In this document: positions 26,966-38,233 of the stretch, in pieces
Numbering within the stretch: the first letter of the stretch is position 1
Layout of the letters: the number at the start of each line of letters is the position of its first letter
The notes under the pieces: model-generated
What the model was told of the DNA's origin: nothing
The model's input: only the letters and a program-made list of their open reading frames with translations
Databases searched by the model: none
Program-made: the position numbers and the translations under genes
From: Gongronella butleri
Taxonomy: Eukaryota > Mucoromycota > Mucoromycetes > Mucorales > Cunninghamellaceae
Direction of reading: 5' to 3'
Assembly (NCBI GenBank): GCA_025201375.1
Contig: JAIWZP010000042.1
Coordinates: 124,001-188,000 of the forward strand
DNA: 64,000 nucleotides

Positions 26966-28494
26966 CTACGAGTCGAGGTCCACAATCACGGGCGCATCTT
27001 CATCATCCTCCAAGTCATCGTCGCCCGTATCAATTTCCCAATTGAAGCGCTTTTCAATGAAACGCGTCAATTGATCAAAACGTCGATTCAAATCCGTCCC
27101 GGCGCCTGGCAATGCACTGTGGAGATTCTAAGGTCCGAGGACAAGGTGGAGGGAAAAAAGCCAGGGAGGTGCAAATTGTCAGCTTGGGAGGCAAATTCTT
27201 TTTTTTTTCTCCTACCTTTAGCATGGAGGCGATAAAGTTGTTTTCTGAAAGAATGTCCCTAAAAAAATCAATGGGGCATTCTTCCAATTGGTCTTCGAGA
27301 ACGTCTAGAAGATGCAGAGAAACAAGTGAGACAAAAAAACCCCCCCAAGGAATTCGGAAAGGGGGCAAAAAGGTTGCGCGGGTCGCGCGCGAAATGCTTA
27401 TTTTACCAATAAAGTCGACAAATAAGGTTGGTTTCTGCTCCAGCAGTTCGTGACAGGAGCAAAGCAGATGCACGACCTGCTTCCAATGCTGGAAGCCTGA
27501 GAAATTCTGGGCCATGAGAAGACAAACAAAGGCCAATTGGAACTCGCCGAGCAAAAGCCGGTGATCGTCGTGGTATACGGAGTGCAGCAAGTCCTGGGCG
27601 AGCCACGACTTGTCCATGCTCCAGCGCGTAATCTGTGCCGCCGACGCGCCAGTGGGGAACGATTGACGCAGGTCAAATGGCGTGAATTCCATCCCTTCCT
27701 CTTTTTCGAGCGCCTGGCCCCGCCCCCGCCTCTGCAATGGCACAGCCTCGTCCTCATTCTCGTCTGTCGGTGTGCGTAGCGTCTGCTGCTGCTGTGTCTG
27801 CTGTTGCTCGGGGTGCACAGGCTCGCCCGGTGGCAAATGTGACACCTTTCCATTGTTTGGCAAAACGCGTCGCACAAGCCCGGGTGTGATATACCGCGTC
27901 AGGCGTTGCCATCGCTGGTAGTACGACGCCGGCTCCAATGGGTATGGGCCCATGTTCACGTCAAACTCGCGAATGTCTAAAAAAAAATGGGGGCACAATG
28001 AGCACTTGAAGTGACGCGTTTTTCGCGCTCGTACTAATCTTATATCTTTCAATTTGCGCGGGATCGATGTGTGTCTCGTCGTAGAGATCCTCAATGGCGG
28101 GATTCCATTCGCGCACGACCACCTAAAAGATAAAAAGATGAGCGAAAAAATAAAATAAAAGCCGCCCCGATGGCAAAAATGGGGACCATTTTACGTCGCT
28201 TGGATCGAAATACTTGAAAAAACCGGTTCGCAGTCCCTGTGTGCCTTCTTTGCTGGTCGATCTAAGAGCAAAGTGCGTGAACAACCAAGGTTAAAGACCT
28301 TCACCAAAGGGCGAGAAACGTGCATACGAGTAATAAATAAAGTGTAAACCGGGCGGGATCAGCTTGACGCCCTTGAAACGCGGCCCAATTGTCCACGCGT
28401 TGTAATCAATTCCAAATTCCAGGTTCGATGGAGCATTCAGAAATAGCAGTTTGCCTCCCACCTCGAACAGCTGGTTCGCCGTGTCCTGATCCAT
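26966..28494 (-). CDS. AAR2: AAR2, U5 snRNP assembly factor
   Basis: Six exons (28494-28328, 28261-28195, 28122-28035, 27976-27407, 27304-27216, 27127-26966) encode 380 residues. The N-terminus carries the AAR2 signature GGKLLFLNAPSNLEFGID, then WTIGPRFKGVKLIPPGLHF. The middle has MGPYPLEPASYYQRWQRLT, and the C-terminal helical domain has QLAFVCLLMAQNFSGFQHW and the FFRDIL segment. Aar2 binds Prp8 during U5 snRNP biogenesis and keeps Brr2 from loading early. The 28035/27976 splice puts an Asn codon across the junction and restores NIREFDVNMG. The tail is acidic and ends VIVDLDS. The linker between the domains is unusually rich in Gln and charged residues. The family is certain; exact exon ends are inferred from frame and splice sites. 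Confidence 0.95.
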
Positions 28495-29331
28495 AGCGAA
28501 AAAAAAGAGGGCAATGAAGCAAAAAAAGTGGCACAAGTATCTTTTGCGGACTTTGGATATCTTCAATGCTGACGGAGTTCCAATGTCCAATTGGTGGGAT
28601 GCCTTGGGTGGTCTTTTACGGATTAAGATCGGCAAAAAAAAAAAAAAACGAGACGCGCAATTCAAAATGACAAAAAGTCAGACTGATGGATGACCAATTG
28701 ATCTTTTGTCAAGGGCATTTCGTCATTGCAGAACTACAAAAGTGTTTTGTGAAAAATCACGCCGCTCCGCGGCTCGGGAATCACGAAGAAAAAGCACATC
28801 GTCGTGATTTGAACCTCTTTTCAATGCGCATCGGTGCCCCAACCTCCTTGTTTTGCCTCTTTTGACGCCTGTATACATCCTTTCTCTCTTGATCGCTCGG
28901 GATCAGTAGCACAGCGAGTGAAATTGAAAGGCTTTAAAGGAACGCATTATACGTTGGAGTGCAAAATCCGATTTGACGGTCTTGACCGCGCGTTTTCGCG
29001 TATATTGATCTACGGCTGACGAACGATCGAGGGACAGTTGCTAAATTCTCGATTGCACGCAGGGTCTTTTGCATTTTCGGTCACATAAGGGACATGCCTT
29101 TGTTCCATTGCAGATTGAGAAGCATTTTGCATGGCTTGAAAAGGGAGGAATTTGGTACTCAGGCAGAAAAAAAACACACACACATACAAAAAAAGAGGGG
29201 GGAAGTGAAAGAAAAGAGGGACAAACAAGTCATCCAGCAACAACAAATAGAGTGTTTTTTTTATTCACCTGCAAGCTCTCTTTATTTTTTTCGCTTTCTT
29301 TTCTCTTTTGTTCTCCCTCGTGGTTATGTGA
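28495..29331. other. Divergent intergenic region between AAR2 and the PAS-GATA gene
   Basis: 837 bp between two divergently read genes, so both promoters should be here. Long A runs occur at 28634-28648. The palindromic word CCGCTCCGCGG lies near 28772. No known factor site is assigned. Confidence 0.5.
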
Positions 29332-31270
29332 ATGGCCCTGCCGACGTGTTTTTGGGCATTGCTTTCGATACCAGACTTGATCATTCTCCATGTGTCTGCG
29401 ACCATTGGCACCATGGAGCCGCTCAAACATGCAGGCATAACGATTGACTCGCTTTTACTCGGCCAGTGCGTCTTTGATCTGGTACATCCCGACGAGTACG
29501 CTATTGCCAAGCAAGATTTGTCCATTTTCTTACGTCGTCGTATGCTCGCCGGCGCCATTACAAGGTAAAAAAAAAAAAAAAAAAGATGCAGCGGCAGCTG
29601 TTTGTTTTTTCATTATCTTTTCTACTGTGGCAGCGTCGCGCGCGCGACGCACGCGTGTGTGCGCCCCTTTTCGCCCCTTGAATGCGCCCTTGTAATACCA
29701 TACTCATCGTCGTTTCCAAAAAAAAAAAAAAATGCTAAATCATAGATGCCGGCTACGATCCGTGGGGTCCATGGCCAAGATTCTCCATCCCGCTCTTTCT
29801 GACACGGTAAGTATTATCATTGGCGTTTTTGTGATTGCTTCAATTGTGCTAGGAGGCAAAATTTGCTCCCTATGGCTCATTTTTTTAAATTGAGCTGTAT
29901 ATAGATTGCCGCCACCTGGGATATTGTAGATGTAGTGACATACGTGGTCACGGAGGACACCGTGCTTGCATTTTTTCATTACCAGCAAAGTAACAATGGA
30001 GAGAGGGAAAAAAACAGGGGCATGTGCGAACCAGAAGAATGGAACCAGTGCCAGGAGGCTAAAAAGGTTTACAAGCTGCATGAGTGGAAAGGCCAATGTG
30101 CGTGAATTGTGTCGGCACTGTCCCATTCATGCACGCCACAAAGCTCACTGTGGGATTTTTTTTTTGAAAACCTTATTGCTTTGGTCGCCCTCTCCCCCCA
30201 ATTTTGCTCAGCAGACAAGAAAATCACGTCGACGACGTGTGGGGAACAGGCTTTCACAACCAAGGTAAACAAAAAGTCTCCTTTTGGGCGGCGCAGAGGA
30301 CAAAAGAGATAAAAAGAGGAAAACGAGGATGCATATTTATTGTTTTGAGAAGACAAGTTCATCTTTGTTTCAATGCAAACAACAAAAAAAAAAAAAAGGA
30401 GAAAGAACCGGGGGCCGGCCAGCCAGGTGTGCAAAAGGAGAATGAAAGCAAGCAAAGAGCAAGAGAATAAGGAGACTTTGGGATGCACCGAGTTATTTGA
30501 TCACACCTTTTTTTTTTTTAATTAGGACATGGGCCTCCTGCACGAGCGCGTCTCTGCGCGACGGCGGCCACCATCATCACAACGCGTATTTCAAATTTAT
30601 GCGAGCAAAACACAAACGCGGCTATTTTCATGGCCACCGTCCAGCATGACAATGGCATCGTTCCGCGACGCGGAGCCGTACCAATACAACAACGTGTCCT
30701 TGTCGTCGTGCATGCGGCAGACGCAGGCGCGCGCCAAGCTGCCAACGTGCAATGTAGAAAGCATTCTCGTTTCGTATGGCCAGCTCCTTTTTTATTCTTT
30801 TGAAATCAATCCTAATAGGTAAAGTCACTGGGATGCTCTTTTTTTTTAGAAAAAAAAAAAAAAGAAAAGACGCGCGCTGGGTGCATTGAGTGGCGCGGTT
30901 TGTGAGGTAGGACAAGCGAGGAACTCACGCGACCTTTTTTTTTTTTTCTTTTGCTCTTTTTGCGTCATAGTACGATGACACCGAGTGATTCATCATCGAC
31001 ACAGATGCCATTGTCTATGCCTCTGTCCATACCACCGCCCATGTCATTACCCATGGAAGCGCACCACTATTTCCAAATGCGCCAAAAGCAATGCACGCGG
31101 TGTGGTGCTGTCGACAGCCCAGAATGGCGTCGTGGACCATCAGGGCACAAGACGTACGCACAATTCTTTTCTTTTCTATTTCATCACGACTCATATTTTT
31201 TCTTTTTTCATTTTACAGGTTGTGTAATGCATGTGGGCTGCGGTATTTCCGATCAAAAAAGCGACAATGA
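29332..31270 (+). CDS. PAS and GATA zinc-finger transcription factor, white-collar-2-like
   Basis: Seven exons (29332-29564, 29746-29806, 29905-29989, 30215-30264, 30526-30818, 30971-31153, 31219-31270) encode 318 residues. A PAS domain fills the N-terminal part: FWALLSIPDLIILHVSATI, then CVFDLVHPDEYAIAK, then LAGAITRCRLRSV and WDIVDVVTYVV. Near the C-terminus a GATA finger reads CTRCGAVDSPEWRRGPSG and then LCNACGLRYFRSKKRQ, with Cys-x2-Cys and an 18-residue loop as in WC-2. PAS plus one C-terminal GATA finger is the WC-2 layout, and those proteins pair with a blue-light receptor. Whether this is the true WC-2 orthologue or another fungal PAS-GATA factor is undecided. The protein is short, and the PAS domain starts almost at the first Met, so an upstream exon may be missing. 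Exons 3-5 are the least certain. Confidence 0.8.
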
Positions 31271-31479
31271 AATAAAAAAGCAAAGAAAATCAGGGCGCCC
31301 TTTTTTTTAATCCAAATGGCTGGAGCGGCCTGCCATTCGATCATTTTGATTTGACAGGCCGGCGAAAAAATTTCTTTTTTGGGCAATGGCCTTTGACTCC
31401 TTAAAAAAAACAAGAGCAAAAAGAGCTTCTTTTTCTTTTACTTTCTTCATACGCCACCCTTTTTTTTTTTTTTTGAAAA

Positions 31480-34072
31480 ATGTCTTCCTTTGACAACATT
31501 GTTGCTAGCCTTCAGAAGCTCTCTCTGGAGAGCAAGCCTGTGCCTCACGCTGCCGCTGCGGACAATGTGGCCTGGGAAGCTGCGCTTCAAGGCGCGGGTG
31601 TCCAGTTCACTTCGACGCAAACGCTTATTTACAAGCCCAAGCAAAAGGCCAAGACGCTGCCTCCCACGCCCGTCGTTGTCATCGCGCTTGCGTCCACGAC
31701 GATCAACCCCTCAGCCCTGTCCAAGAAATTGGGCGTCAAGGACTGTCGTTTCAGCGAGGATATGATCAAGACTGTCTTTGCCGTCGAAAAGGACGCCGTC
31801 TCGCCCTTTGCCCTCGCCAACGTTGCTGATCTCACCCAGGTCCACATTGTTGTCGACGAGGCTTTGCTCTCTCTGGACGCCAACACCGACCTCGCCTTCC
31901 GCGCCGGCCAAAATGACCATTCTTTGCTCGTTTCCGTCGATGCCCTTAAGAAATTCCTCGCTTCCGTTGGCAAAGACCACATCCCCGTCGATTTCGCCTC
32001 TCTCGCCGCCGCCGCTGCCGCCCCTGCTCCCAAGGATAAGAAGGAAATCAAGGCCAAGGCTGAGGCCAAGCGTGAAGGTAAAAAAAAAGAAAGAAAGAAA
32101 AAAGAAAACGGGCAAATCACATTCAATCCGTGCTCAATTCCTCTTTTCTTGCTTTTTTTTGTAGCTGCCATGGTCGAGGACGCGCATCAAATGGGCATTG
32201 AGTACAAGAAGGAGGCCGATTTCTCCCGCTGGTATCAGCAAGTCCTTACCAAGAGTGAAATGCTTGAATATTATGACGTGTCCGGTTGCTACATTCTGCG
32301 CCCCCTCGCCTACAACATCTGGAAGGAGATCACCAGTAAGAGAAGAAAGAAAAAAAATAGAGTTGACGTCAATGGCATGACGAATTGGCTGATTTCTTGC
32401 GTTTTTTTTTAGACTTTTTCGACGGTGCGATCACGGAAATGGGTGTTGAGGACACGTACTTCCCCATGTTTGTGTCGAACCGCGTGCTTGAGCGCGAGAA
32501 GGACCACATTGAAGGCTTTGCGCCCGAGGTCGCGTGGGTCACCAAGGCTGGCTCGTCCGATCTCGAGGAACCCATTGCCATCCGCCCCACCTCGGAAACG
32601 GTCATGTACCCCTACTTTTCCAAGTGGATCCGCTCCCACCGCGACTTGCCTTTCCGCATCAATCAATGGTGCTCGGTCGTCCGCTGGGAATTCAAGAATC
32701 CCCGTAAGAAAAAAAAAAAAAAAGAGGATAAAAGGGGAAAAACGGAAAAAAACACGACAAACTCATCTTTTTTTTTGTTTAGAACCTTTCCTGCGCACGC
32801 GTGAATTCTTGTGGCAAGAGGGCCATACCGCGCATTTGACCGAGGAAGGTGCCATGACCGAGGTGTTTGAGATTCTTGACTTGTACGAAAAGGTTTACAC
32901 GGATCTTCTCGCGTTGCCCGTCGTCAAGGGCATCAAGTCCGAGAAGGAGCGCTTTGCCGGCGGCAAGGTCACGTCCACCGTCGAGGCCTTTATCAGCTGG
33001 TATGCCAAAAAAAAAAAAAAAAAAAAAAAAAAGAAAAACAAAACCAACATTTTGCCCCTTTTTTTTTTTAGCACTGGTCGCGCTGTTCAGGGTGGCACTT
33101 CCCACTGCTTGGGCCAAAACTTCTCAAAAATGTTTGACATTGTGGTCGAGTCGCCCAATGCCGACAATGAGAAGCTGTTTGTCTGGCAAAACAGCTGGGG
33201 TAAAGCTTTTAAAAGAAAAAAAAAAGAAAAAGAAAAAGAAGGATACTAAATCACGCGTCGTTTTTAAACAGGTCTCAGCACGCGCACGATTGGTGTGATG
33301 GTGATGACGCACGGTGACGACCGCGGTCTTGTTCTCCCTCCCCGCGTGGCCCTGACGCAGGTTGTGATTGTGCCTTGCGGTCTGACGGTCAAGACCAAGA
33401 AGGAGGACGCCGAGCAATTGTTTGACGTGTGCGACGACCTGGCCAAGCGTCTCAAAAAGGCCGGTGTCAAGGTCAAGGCCGATTTGCGCGACAATTACAC
33501 GCCCGGCTTCAAGTTCAACCACTGGGAGCTGCGCGGCACGCCCCTGCGCGTCGAATTCGGCTTCAAGGATCAGCAAAAGAACCAGGTCACCGTCGTCCGC
33601 CGCGATAATTACGAGCGCTCCACGTTGCCCCTCGACCAGCTCGAGCAGGGCGTCAAGGATCTCCTCGAGACCATCCAGCAGGACCTTTTCGACAAGGCAA
33701 AGGCCAATCTTGATGCCAACATTGCCCGTATCGACAGCTGGGACCAATTCGTCCCCACCCTCAACAACAAGAAGCTCATCCTTATGCCCTGGTGCGACCG
33801 CACAGAGTGCGAGGACGACATCAAGGACCGCTCCGCCCGCTCGTAATGAAAAATCGCAAAAAAAAAAAAAAACATCGAATTGACCCCCTTTTCCCCAAAT
33901 TAGCTCCAACGATGGCGAAGAAGAGGACGAGCGCGCTCCTTCCATGGGCGCCAAGACGCTGTGCAAACCCTTTGCCCAACCCCAAGACAAGCCCATTGTG
34001 CCTGGCGTGACCAAGTGTGTTGCTTGTGGCCAAGACGCCAAGCATTACATGCTGTTTGGCCGCAGCTACTAA
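31480..34072 (+). CDS. Cytosolic prolyl-tRNA synthetase with N-terminal YbaK-like domain
   Basis: Seven exons (31480-32077, 32165-32335, 32413-32703, 32783-32999, 33072-33199, 33272-33842, 33904-34072) encode 714 residues. The first 170 or so residues form a YbaK/ProX-like editing-type domain. A Lys-rich linker leads to a class IIa catalytic core: [62 protein letters not shown] and [13 protein letters not shown]. The anticodon-binding domain has [14 protein letters not shown] and [18 protein letters not shown]. The C-terminal zinc region ends [18 protein letters not shown], typical of eukaryotic-type ProRS. It charges tRNA-Pro in the cytosol. Fused YbaK-ProRS also occurs in yeast. The fourth intron has a long A run (33006-33032), a place where sequencing error is likely. 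The last splice uses a donor overlapping an in-frame stop, and splicing is needed to reach the conserved C-terminus. Confidence 0.96.
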
Positions 34073-34359
34073 ATAATAGAAACCAGCATCGCATCCCATT
34101 GTGAAAAAAAAAAACAATCATGGCCCTCCTCCCCATTGAAATCTTTGTAAAAAAAATATTAAAAAGCGACCACGCATCAGATTGGATGGATGAAATCCAC
34201 AATTCAAACATAATAAAGATGAATCTACACGGATTTTTATGTTTTTGCAGTCTAGACAGGTGGAAAAAAAAAAAGAAAAAGAGAGGTATGATACAGATGA
34301 AACGAGGGAAAATGGAGAAAAAGAGGATTTGTGCATGGTTGCGAAAGGCCAATGGCTTT

Positions 34360-34756
34360 CTATTTCTTCTTGTTGGACGCACGCTTGCCTTGGCCTACAA
34401 AAAGCAAAAAGAAAAAATAACAGGAAAATGAGCAATGGAGCGATTTTTCTCGTCCAATTTGTGTTTTTACCCTTCTTGGGGGCACCCTTGCCGCGACGCT
34501 TGCGCTGGGCAATTTCATCGAGGCGCTTCTTCTCCTCGACGTTGATCAGATCGAGCTCAGGATATAAAGCCTTCAGGTCGCGGAAGTGAGCAAGCTGCTT
34601 CGGATTGTATTGGGTCATAACAGGACCAACAAGGCGTTGGCGCAAGATCTTGTTGCCTGTTCGGCTGGCAGTCGGGTTGTAAACAGTGCCAAACACAGAT
34701 GAACGCAGCTGCGCAAGTTGTGCAAGGCGGGCGGCAGAAGGAGCAGCGGCACTCAT
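34360..34756 (-). CDS. RSM27: Mitochondrial small ribosomal subunit protein mS33 (Rsm27/MRPS33)
   Basis: Two exons (34756-34471 and 34394-34360) encode 106 residues, about the family's usual length. The sequence has RLAQLAQLRSSVFGTVYNPT, then GNKILRQRLVGPVMTQYNP, and ends in a basic region (RKRRGKGAPKKGQGKRASNK). This matches the mS33 pattern of a small basic protein with FGTVYNP-like and RQRLxGP motifs. It is a component of the mitoribosome head. The last exon encodes only 11 residues and the stop, and the intron holds a T run. The 34757-34948 gap is a short divergent promoter shared with PDCD7. Confidence 0.85.
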
Positions 34757-34948
34757 ATGAAAATAAAGGGAAAATGTAAAAAAGAAAAAGAAAAAGCACT
34801 TCATCCAAATCAAAACACCGGCTTTTTGACAGCAGACCCCCTCTCTGTTGAGCGGAGTCTGAAACCCACACCATGCCACTCGTTTTTGTCGTGAAAAGGC
34901 ACAAAGGCCCTTTTTTTCTTTCGCTTTCGCCGTTTTTTCTCTCTTTTT

Positions 34949-36002
34949 ATGCCCCCGTCGCGCAACGTCAATATCACGCAGCTGAAGAATCAGCTCGCCA
35001 AGGCGGTCGTGGATATGGACCACATAAAGATCGCCATGCAGCAGCCCATGGACAAGCCGCAACAAGACACTCTGGCAAAACAACTGGTAAACGACGGTTT
35101 TTCCACGTTTTACGCGCCGTCCAAGGGTGCTGACCTGTCCTATTTCATTTTCTAGCACGCCCTCAGCATACAATTGGACGAAATACAACAGCTTCAAGTG
35201 CCTGGTGCACGCTTCAAGTTGAAGAAACTCGAGAAAAACAAGGTAAATTGTTTTTTTGACGCGATTTGCCGCGCAGTGCTTTCAACCATGACATTATTTT
35301 CAGCGCTGGCGCAAGAAGAAGCAGGCACGTGACAAGCAAACAAAGGTCATGGCAAAGCAACAGGAGCAACAGCAGACGCAGGAGCAAGAATTGGCATCAT
35401 CTGCGCTCCAAGCAGCCACCGCGTCGCCTAAACAGCCATTGAGCGCGTCGCCCACGTCTGTTTCCAAGGCACCCGCCGAGGCATCGACAACCAAAGAACC
35501 GCAAAAAAACAAAAAACACGAGGACGCCCAGCGCGAAGCGCGTCTTCGTCTCGAAAAGATGATGCTGTTGCGCGAGCTGCGCCGCCGTCGGCTCGAGCAG
35601 CAGGGCGGCTTTGTTGCCGACGACGACACGTTCTTTGAGCAAGTCAAACGCGCTTTTGAGGAGGCCGACAAGGAGGAAAAAGAGGAAAAAGTCGCGGAAA
35701 AAAACGCAGAAACAGGCAAAATGGACACATCATCGACATTGGTAACAGATGCGCCACACCCTGACGACCAATGGCACGGCATGAGCCTGGATCGCGATGC
35801 GTATGCGTATTGGCGGCAAGGAAATACGTCGCTGCGTGAATTGCGGCGTGTGCGCATGATGTGGGATCAATTCATTGTGGCCGACGAAAAAGACCTACCG
35901 TCTGCCGATCAGGCACGCTGGCTAAAAGTGCCACCAACGTGGGTTGCGCCGCCACCCCCCGCCACCGCCGCTTGGGCCAAGTTTGTCTCCCGCCCGCCCT
36001 GA
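34949..36002 (+). CDS. PDCD7: PDCD7-like protein (U11/U12 snRNP 59K homologue)
   Basis: Three exons (34949-35086, 35156-35242, 35304-36002) encode 307 residues. The N-terminal half is helical and charged, with KLKKLEKNKRWRKKKQARDK and Gln/Ala-rich segments. The C-terminal part, AYAYWRQGNTSLRELRRVRM then WDQFIVADE, ends with WVAPPPPATAAWAKFV. This agrees with the C-terminal signature of PDCD7, in which SLxxLxxxRxxWDQ(Y/F)(L/I)V is followed by a VPxxWVxPPxP segment. PDCD7 is the 59K protein of the U11/U12 di-snRNP, which recognises minor (U12-type) introns. The assignment rests on the last 75 residues; the rest is compositionally biased. It sits 109 bp upstream of UreF on the same strand. Confidence 0.75.
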
Positions 36003-36111
36003 TTGGTGCCCTTCACCCCCCTTGTTGGGAAAAGCGGAAAACTGTAAGACCGCCCTTTTTTTTTCTCGATCAATCGCCTCTTTTGTCTATTTTATCCCCT
36101 TTTTGCATACG

Positions 36112-36943
36112 ATGGAAGCTTCGCCATTTGCCTCGGATGCAACCAGTAGCTGGCTACTGTACATTTTGACAGACTCTGCGCTGCCAACGGGCGGCTTTGT
36201 GGCGTCGTCGGGTCTCGAGGCGACTTTCCAGGCCGGGCTGCTGACCAAGAAGAACTTGACCTCGTTTGTTTCGACGTCAGCTCACTCGTATGCAAGCCAG
36301 TCACTGTCCTTTGTGACCGCCGGCTTCCAGGCGGTCGACAATGCGGATCCCGCCAACGAGCTCGACCGGATAGACGACTTGTGCGAGGCCGTCATGATTG
36401 CCAATGCCGTCGCGCGCCGCGCCTCCCTCGCCCAGGGCGTCGCCATGCTCACGCTCTACCTAAAGTGCTTTGCTGATGAAAAGCCAAAAGAGCACATCGA
36501 CCTCGTCAAGCGCTGGAAACTCAAAATCCGTGCCGGCACCATCCAGGGCCACTTCCCCGTCTGCTTTGGCCTCATCTGCCGCCTCCTCGACGTCGATCTT
36601 GGTAAGAAAGAAAAAAAGCTAAAAAAAAAAAAAAAAAAAAAAAAAAAGGGACCCGTCGCCTTGACTCATTTTCTTTTGTTTCTTTTGTTTCGTTTGCGTA
36701 GAAAATACCCTCCATCTGTGGCTATACCTGTTTACACGGACACTCTACTCGTCGGCGGTGCGGCTGAATCTGGTGGGGCCGTACGAGGCGCAGCGACTGC
36801 TGATGCAATCGCGCTCATCCGTGGAAAAGATCATCGCAGAGACAAATCACATCACCATGGAGGACTCATGCCAGACAAACCCGCTCCTCGACGTGTGTCA
36901 GGGCATGCACGACAGACTCTACTCGCGTCTCTTCAACAGCTGA
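36112..36943 (+). CDS. ureF: Urease accessory protein UreF
   Basis: Two exons (36112-36601 and 36702-36943) encode 243 residues. The N-terminus has the UreF signature LLYILTDSALPTGGFVASSG followed by LEATFQAGLL. Later come AGTIQGHFPVCFGLICRLL and the C-terminal NLVGPYEAQRLL and TNPLLDVCQGMHDRLYSRLF, which match the family's helical fold and conserved tail. UreF works with UreG and UreH/UreD to carry nickel and CO2 into the urease active site, so the organism is expected to use urea through a nickel urease. No other urease gene is in the window. The intron contains a long A run (36621-36647). Confidence 0.95.
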
Positions 36944-38130
36944 TCTCCTATTTTTTAATCGCGCGTGCTTGCCACGCTTTAATGCCGCAATCCAATAAAT
37001 TAAATGTCTGTGTTTTTTTTGCATGACCTTGGTGCCACCTCAATCGAGAGCGATTGACGTGGCCGCGCCCCCACGTGACATGACAATGCGTCTTGGCCTT
37101 TTTAGCTACTGTACTCATGCGATGAAGCATTTTTTTGACGAATTTTCACAAATTTCGCCTGACACGTCCCAAATCTTGAATAGATCGCCGTCAAATAAGT
37201 CTGCCATTATTCAGATAGAATATTATTCTGCGCGCTTTCTGATTTATGATATTTGAAATCCACAGGTTGACTGAGGCATTGTCAAGAACACCCCAAATTT
37301 GATCGTTATTTTCGCAAATCCAGCACTTGCATTCCGAATTGTAACTACTGTAATTGGATCACGCCTTCGCCTTCCTTTTCACCACCTCCACACTCTACTA
37401 AAGGCTCAATCATCTTATCAAATGGCCAAAAAAAATGCCTCGTATCGACTGTACAAAGCCAATTTCAATTAAACATGGCAACATCACTATCAAACACGAA
37501 TTTGAATTTTGCCACAATGTCTCAATGGTTCCAAAAAACCAACCTGCCTATCAAACGTCCATTGGCCTCGACATCATGCCTGAATTGGGCATCATTCTCA
37601 GCGATGCAGCAATTTCGCACGAAACTCAAAATTTAGAGGACGAAAAAATGAAGAATGGAGGAGTAGCTTGAGCAGTAAAAAGAGAGAAATGATAGGAACG
37701 TTACATTACAAGAAACGAAAATGAAGTACGTTCGAAAGGAGTAGCATAAAGGGGGCATTTTCCAAGCATTTGACGCGTTTTTTATATTTTAAAACACCTT
37801 GAGCCAGCGCGCTTACGAGTGATGCAAGCGGCGCGCCGGAGGGTATTGACAGAAGCACAAACACGTTGCTTTTAAATGCTAGCTGGTTATTTATTCGTAT
37901 GAAAAGCAAAACGAGTCACTTTTAGAGCATTCGACGTTTTTTTTTATTTTTTAGGGTCCTATTGTGGGTACAAAGTTGTCCGGCCACTATTTTTGTGTGC
38001 CAGAGACGACAAGTAGTCCATTGGCTGCCTTGACGTGGAACAAGGAAGACAAATTGGACGCCTGTGGCGCAGCAAAAAAACAATTTGAATTGGCTTAAGA
38101 AGGTCTGAAATATGTGCGGCTCAGTCGAGA
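36944..38130. other. Intergenic region between UreF and tRNA-Ala
   Basis: AT-rich sequence with no supported gene. A frame at 37435-37671 (78 residues) contains AYQTSIGLDIMPELGIIL, which looks slightly like the end of a retroelement aspartic protease; the support is too thin to annotate it as one. The rest holds nothing recognisable. Confidence 0.5.
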
Positions 38131-38201
38131 GGGGATATAGTGTAATGGTATCACGTTTGCTTCGCATGCATATAATCCGAGTTCGATTCTCGGTGTCTCC
38201 A
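38131..38201 (+). tRNA. tRNA-Ala (anticodon CGC)
   Basis: The cloverleaf can be drawn directly. The acceptor stem GGGGATA pairs with TGTCTCC, allowing two G-T pairs, and the discriminator is A38201. The D arm is GTGTAATGGTATCAC, also matching the A box (TAGTGTAATGG). The anticodon stem-loop is TTTGC-TTCGCAT-GCATA with one T-T mismatch and anticodon CGC. The T arm is CCGAG-TTCGATT-CTCGG, matching the B box. No intron is present. A T9 run at 38225-38233 is a plausible RNA polymerase III terminator. Confidence 0.88.
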
Positions 38202-38224
38202 GGTTAAAACACCTCTCGACCCAA

Positions 38225-38233
38225 TTTTTTTTT
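38225..38233 (+). terminator. Likely RNA polymerase III terminator of tRNA-Ala
   Basis: A run of nine Ts starting 24 bp after the tRNA 3' end. Fungal polymerase III stops at runs of six or more Ts. Confidence 0.7.

Noticed and set aside
26592..27074. 160-codon plus-strand frame overlapping AAR2
   Set aside because: No recognisable domain; the overlapping end is opposite a conserved AAR2 exon, and the start lies in CT-rich intergenic sequence.
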